From Deltaproteobacteria bacterium (GTDB taxonomy: Bacteria; Desulfobacterota; Desulfobacteria; Desulfobacterales; JAABPS01), in NCBI GenBank assembly GCA_019309685.1, contig JAFDFT010000268.1, positions 1 to 5,872 of the forward strand: a stretch of 5,872 bases of DNA. Direction: 5' to 3'. The position numbers and the translations under genes were made by a program. Below the pieces are notes generated by a model. That model did no database searches and had not been told where the DNA came from. It saw nothing but the letters and a program-made list of their open reading frames with translations. Of this stretch, positions 5,091 to 5,872 are shown in pieces (within the stretch, counting starts at the first letter, position 1; every line of letters begins with the position of its first letter).

Positions 5091-5693
5091 ATGGCCGAAA
5101 AAACAAAAAGAAAATCAAGAAGAAAGCTAAAAAATTTCCTTCTCAGTAATGACACTCAGCTTAGAATTATTATCCCGAATTTAATATGGATGCTTCTCAT
5201 TATTATAGCAACAATGGGCGTTGTTTTGTCACCGCTTATGATAGATATGTTTTTATCGGATGATATCGAAATACAGTATCGTGCGGCAACAACATTTCTT
5301 GCCATTATAAAGCCTCTTATTCCTACTATTATCGCCATGTTTGTCCTAATTTTTATTCACCAGGTTATTCTTACGAATCGCATATTTGGTCCTTTGGTTA
5401 ATTTCAACCATACATTCAAAAAAATGGCGGAAGGTGATTTAACAAGGAAAGTGGAAATTCGAGCTGAAGATTATATGAAATGGGATAGCCAAAACATTAA
5501 CCATATGATCGAAGGCCTTTCTTCTATTGTCACACGAACCAGTGTCAGTAATGACAAGTTGATCGAATCCATTGGAAAGGTCAAGAAACGGGTTGACGAC
5601 ATTAAAACCAGGGACCAGGTTCTGGAAGCACTTGAACTGCTTAAGCGTGAGGCAGAGAATGTCAAGGAGGGTCTCTCACGTTTTAAACTTTAA
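5091..5693 (+). CDS. Small two-TM HAMP-domain membrane protein without output domain
   Basis: A 200-residue protein. A very basic cytoplasmic start (KTKRKSRRKLK, residues 4-14) precedes TM1 (about 25-47), a short external loop of about 25 residues, and TM2 (about 71-95). A HAMP linker follows: GPLVNFNHTFKKMAEGDLTRK (about 100-120) with the conserved Pro and GDL, a connector, and a second helix around NINHMIEGL (135-143). The remainder (about 150-195, rich in Glu, Lys, Leu and Val) looks like a coiled coil. HAMP domains pass signals from membrane to output domains in chemoreceptors and sensor kinases, yet no kinase, cyclase or methyl-accepting tip follows. It starts 6 nt after the pilin stop with a weak AGGT ribosome-binding site (5083-5086), indicating coupled expression. 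Possible roles are a receptor-like adaptor or a pilus-linked sensor partner; both are inference. Confidence 0.82.
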   Translation: MAEKTKRKSRRKLKNFLLSNDTQLRIIIPNLIWMLLIIIATMGVVLSPLMIDMFLSDDIEIQYRAATTFLAIIKPLIPTIIAMFVLIFIHQVILTNRIFGPLVNFNHTFKKMAEGDLTRKVEIRAEDYMKWDSQNINHMIEGLSSIVTRTSVSNDKLIESIGKVKKRVDDIKTRDQVLEALELLKREAENVKEGLSRFKL

Positions 5694-5720
5694 AATAAAT
5701 TTTGTCATCTTGCCCGGTAT

Positions 5721-5763
5721 GAGACGCAGTGTAATTAATAAGTGTCCAATGTCTCTTTTTTTT
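5721..5763 (+). terminator. Possible intrinsic terminator after the pilin-HAMP unit
   Basis: GAGAC (5721-5725) pairs with GTCTC (5751-5755), followed directly by eight T residues (5756-5763). The T-tract is excellent, but the stem is only 5 bp and the loop is 25 nt with little internal pairing. It lies 28 nt past the HAMP stop and is the only terminator-like signal before the next structured block. Confidence 0.4.
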
Positions 5764-5800
5764 CTTTCAAATAAACATTATCTTTATTATGGTTTTCAAT

Positions 5801-5823
5801 ACCCCATCCCCTTGGGGTGGGGG
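5801..5823. repeat. C-run/G-run hairpin
   Basis: ACCCCATCCCC (5801-5811) faces GGGGTGGGGG (5814-5823). Either ACCCC pairs with GGGGT around an 8-nt loop, or CCCCA pairs with TGGGG with inner C-G pairs. Both give a very stable stem. The composition is unlike the AT-rich DNA just to the left. No U-tract follows on the plus strand. Confidence 0.5.
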
Positions 5824-5841
5824 AAACAAGCGGAAGAGGTG

Positions 5842-5870
5842 TTTGGGGGGAAACAACGTGTCCCCCCAAA
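5842..5870. repeat. Perfect 9-bp hairpin at the window edge
   Basis: TTTGGGGGG (5842-5850) pairs exactly with CCCCCCAAA (5862-5870) around an 11-nt loop. The loop begins AAACAA, and GGGGGAAACAA (5846-5856) repeats exactly the 5819-5829 sequence 27 nt to the left. The window ends two bases past the stem, so whether a U-tract, further repeat units or a gene follows cannot be seen. Confidence 0.6.
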
Positions 5871-5872
5871 TA

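Noticed and set aside
4592..5752. 10-nt direct repeat TGTCCAATGT (4592-4601 and 5743-5752) flanking the pilin-HAMP unit
   Set aside because: Several exact 10-mer repeats are expected by chance in a window of this size, and there is no other sign of an inserted element or attachment site.
5819..5856. CRISPR array start
   Set aside because: Only two 11-nt repeat copies with a 16-nt gap; repeats and spacers are far too short, and no cas gene is visible.

Overview
The window looks like chromosomal DNA of a moderately AT-rich Gram-negative bacterium. I favour a Desulfobacterota (delta-proteobacterial, Desulfobacterales-like) host. The reasons are the gene types (a UMF1-type MFS transporter, a type IV pilin paired with a HAMP protein) and a degenerate 'gcaaagNNNcaaag' intergenic repeat that I associate with that group. 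This is inference from memory, not a database match.

Layout, left to right. (1) 1-186: the 3' end of a rightward beta-CASP metallo-beta-lactamase RNase-like gene. (2) 187-1000: an 814-base stretch without an obvious protein gene. It holds two leftward terminator-like hairpins, two extended -10 promoter candidates, a 19-bp operator-like inverted repeat directly downstream of the better promoter, and one possible 25-codon ORF. (3) 1001-2301: a rightward UMF1/MFS transporter gene broken in two. About 11 codons that should form transmembrane segment 5 seem to be deleted with a frameshift, and the halves now overlap by ATGA. A clear terminator follows at 2322-2351. (4) 2390-2473: an imperfect inverted-repeat element between two convergent transcription units. 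(5) 4249 to 2527: a leftward two-gene unit, a metallo-beta-lactamase-fold hydrolase with a C-terminal winged-helix-like region followed by a glycerophosphodiester phosphodiesterase. (6) 4250-4661: a divergent intergenic region with a GC-richer, open but unconvincing block and a stem-loop in the likely pilin leader. (7) 4662-5693: a tight rightward pair, a type IV prepilin and a small two-TM HAMP protein with no output domain. (8) 5694-5872: a possible terminator, then a G/C-run block with two hairpins and an 11-nt direct repeat cut by the window edge.

No CRISPR array, rRNA, tRNA or intact insertion sequence was seen. The parts most worth following up are the pilin-HAMP pair, the unexplained 187-1000 region with signals on both strands, the broken transporter with its re-formed ATGA junction, and the structured right-hand end. 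None of these is proven to be a new system.
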